Source of the DNA: Streptomyces sp. SAI-127
GTDB taxonomy: Bacteria; Actinomycetota; Actinomycetes; Streptomycetales; Streptomycetaceae
DNA: 64,000 nt
Reading direction: 5' to 3'
Assembly: GCF_029894425.1 (NCBI RefSeq)
Contig: NZ_JARXYJ010000001.1
Span: 7,026,501-7,090,500 of the forward strand
In this document: positions 63,134 to 64,000 of the stretch, one piece after another
Numbering within the stretch: the first letter of the stretch is position 1
Layout: every line of letters begins with the position of its first letter
Made by a program: the position numbers and the translations under genes
The notes under the pieces: model-generated
Databases searched by the model: none
What the model was told of the DNA's origin: nothing
Seen by the model: only the letters and a program-made list of their open reading frames with translations

Positions 63134-64000
63134 TCAGGTCGGTACCGGTCCGGGCCAGATGGCCGAGGCGTCGTCGCGGCCGGGGTCGGGCAGGTGGACC
63201 GGACGGACGGTGAGGGTGCGGGTGCATCCTTCCGTCACCGCCGTCCAGGGGGCGGGGTGACCCGAGTAGCACAGGCTGGTCAGGACGAAGGCGCCGTCGG
63301 CGTACACCTCGACGTACTCACCGATGGTGAGGATGCGCAGGGTGGCGGCGGGCTCGGTCAGGTCGGACTCGGCGAGCCTCCTGCCCTCGGGGCCGGTGAC
63401 CCAGAGGTTCTTGCCGTCGCACCCGACGGCCAGGGCGGGCCGGCCGTCGTCTCCGGTCCGCAGGGTGATCTCGATCCGCCCCGAGACGTCCACGTCGCCG
63501 ACCGCGTGCAGCACGGGCTCCTCCGTCTCCTCGCCCAGCCAGCCGTCCAGGCCCGGCCACCACTCCAGTCGGGGCGCCGAATCCTCCGGCACCACAAGGG
63601 ACTTGGGCTGCGCGAGCATCCCCCGGCAGCGCTCGCCGGAGTCGGTGAGGCCGACGCGGCGTGGGGTGGTGTGCAGCACGACACGTGAGCCGTCGGGAGC
63701 GGCGATGACCCGGGGAGCGTACGAGCCGGTCGGGCCCAGCGGACCGCGGCGGGTCCAGGGACCGCGCAGCCGGGGCGCCGTCCATGCCTCGAAGCCGCGC
63801 GTCGCGCCGATGGAACCGAGCAGCAACCAGCTGCCGTCGTCCAGGCGTTCCAGGACCGGGCACTCCAACTCGTCCACGTCGCCCGGTGAGATGAGCGGGG
63901 GCTGCACGGTCCAGTGCTCCAGGTCGTCCGACGTCGCCCACGCCACACAGCCGCTGACCTCGACCGGCAGGGAGGCGTCGGCTGCGCAGATCACCATGAC
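63134..64000 (-). CDS. GH32-like glycoside hydrolase (3' part)
   Basis: The 5' end lies beyond the window; about 288 residues are visible. CVAWATSDDLEHWTVQPPLI and the ECP motif in DELECPVLERLDDGSWLLLG are typical of GH32 fructosidases, where the Glu of ECP is the acid/base. The C-terminal part (SGRIEITLRTGDDGRPALAV, YVEVYADGAFVLTSLCYSGH) is the beta-sandwich of that family. It should act on fructose-containing or related saccharides. A truncated GH1 gene follows it. Confidence 0.82.
   Translation of the reverse strand, partial: VMVICAADASLPVEVSGCVAWATSDDLEHWTVQPPLISPGDVDELECPVLERLDDGSWLLLGSIGATRGFEAWTAPRLRGPWTRRGPLGPTGSYAPRVIAAPDGSRVVLHTTPRRVGLTDSGERCRGMLAQPKSLVVPEDSAPRLEWWPGLDGWLGEETEEPVLHAVGDVDVSGRIEITLRTGDDGRPALAVGCDGKNLWVTGPEGRRLAESDLTEPAATLRILTIGEYVEVYADGAFVLTSLCYSGHPAPWTAVTEGCTRTLTVRPVHLPDPGRDDASAIWPGPVPT

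Overview
This window is high-GC actinobacterial DNA and almost certainly comes from a Streptomyces chromosome. The evidence is very strong G/C third-position bias, a dnaG primase next to a HrdA-type group-2 sigma factor, carbohydrate ABC importers with no ATPase of their own, Tat and lipobox signals of actinobacterial style, and a tRNA gene used as an integration site. The identification rests on gene content and family resemblance only; no database search was run.

Layout. (1) 1-10.1 kb is core-like: an oxidoreductase tail, dnaG, an hrdA-like sigma gene, a convergent pair of ABC exporter half-genes, a xylulokinase and a small YtxH protein. (2) 10.26-10.65 kb holds two tandem tRNA-Asn genes and a tRNA with a CAT anticodon. 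(3) 10.6-26.5 kb is the most unusual part. The 3' end of the CAT tRNA is repeated exactly (46 bp) at 17.51 kb and 26.48 kb. Each copy is flanked by conserved arms carrying spaced TGGACG repeats, as expected of tyrosine-recombinase att sites. The repeats bound two blocks of 6.9 and 9.0 kb that lack integrase, replication and transfer genes. This reads as a tandem array of integrase-less (CIME-like) island remnants. Block 1 carries an SDR/PhyH/LacI set, an IS fragment and a decayed pcaJ-pcaF-pcaH piece. Block 2 carries a carboxylesterase, a frameshifted quinone oxidoreductase, SnoaL- and VOC-type proteins, an AraC regulator, two YjbR proteins, a truncated rarA and a HigBA-type toxin-antitoxin pair. 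(4) 26.5-31 kb continues with a third att arm, a VapBC-type pair with a visible operator, decayed sequence and two exported or membrane proteins.

(5) 31-36.8 kb is a beta-glucuronide uptake and hydrolysis locus: a TetR regulator divergent from a binding protein, two permeases and a GH2 beta-glucuronidase. (6) 36.8-42.8 kb has a lone VWA protein, then a class III CoA-transferase / CitE-type lyase operon, a LysR regulator and a CitMHS carboxylate transporter. The same inverted repeat (ATGCG-N5-CGCAT, matching T-N11-A) lies before both the operon and the LysR/CitMHS pair, so they look like one regulon. (7) 42.8-46.9 kb encodes three exported proteins: a Tat esterase, an F5/8-C domain fused to a cutinase/polyester-hydrolase-like domain, and a phytase-like esterase. 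(8) 46.9-47.5 kb is a G-rich degenerate tandem repeat.

(9) 47.5-56.5 kb is a nucleoside uptake and salvage locus: BMP lipoprotein, ABC ATPase, two permeases, purine nucleoside phosphorylase, a glutamine-amidotransferase-like protein, a LacI regulator and an amidohydrolase (deaminase). Two perfect CAAAACGTTTTG palindromes mark its two promoters, while the LacI gene itself carries a frameshift. (10) 56.7-64 kb has a 992-aa kinase-like/aminotransferase fusion with an Lrp regulator, an MFS exporter divergent from a TetR gene, a truncated GH1 gene and a GH32 gene that runs off the window.
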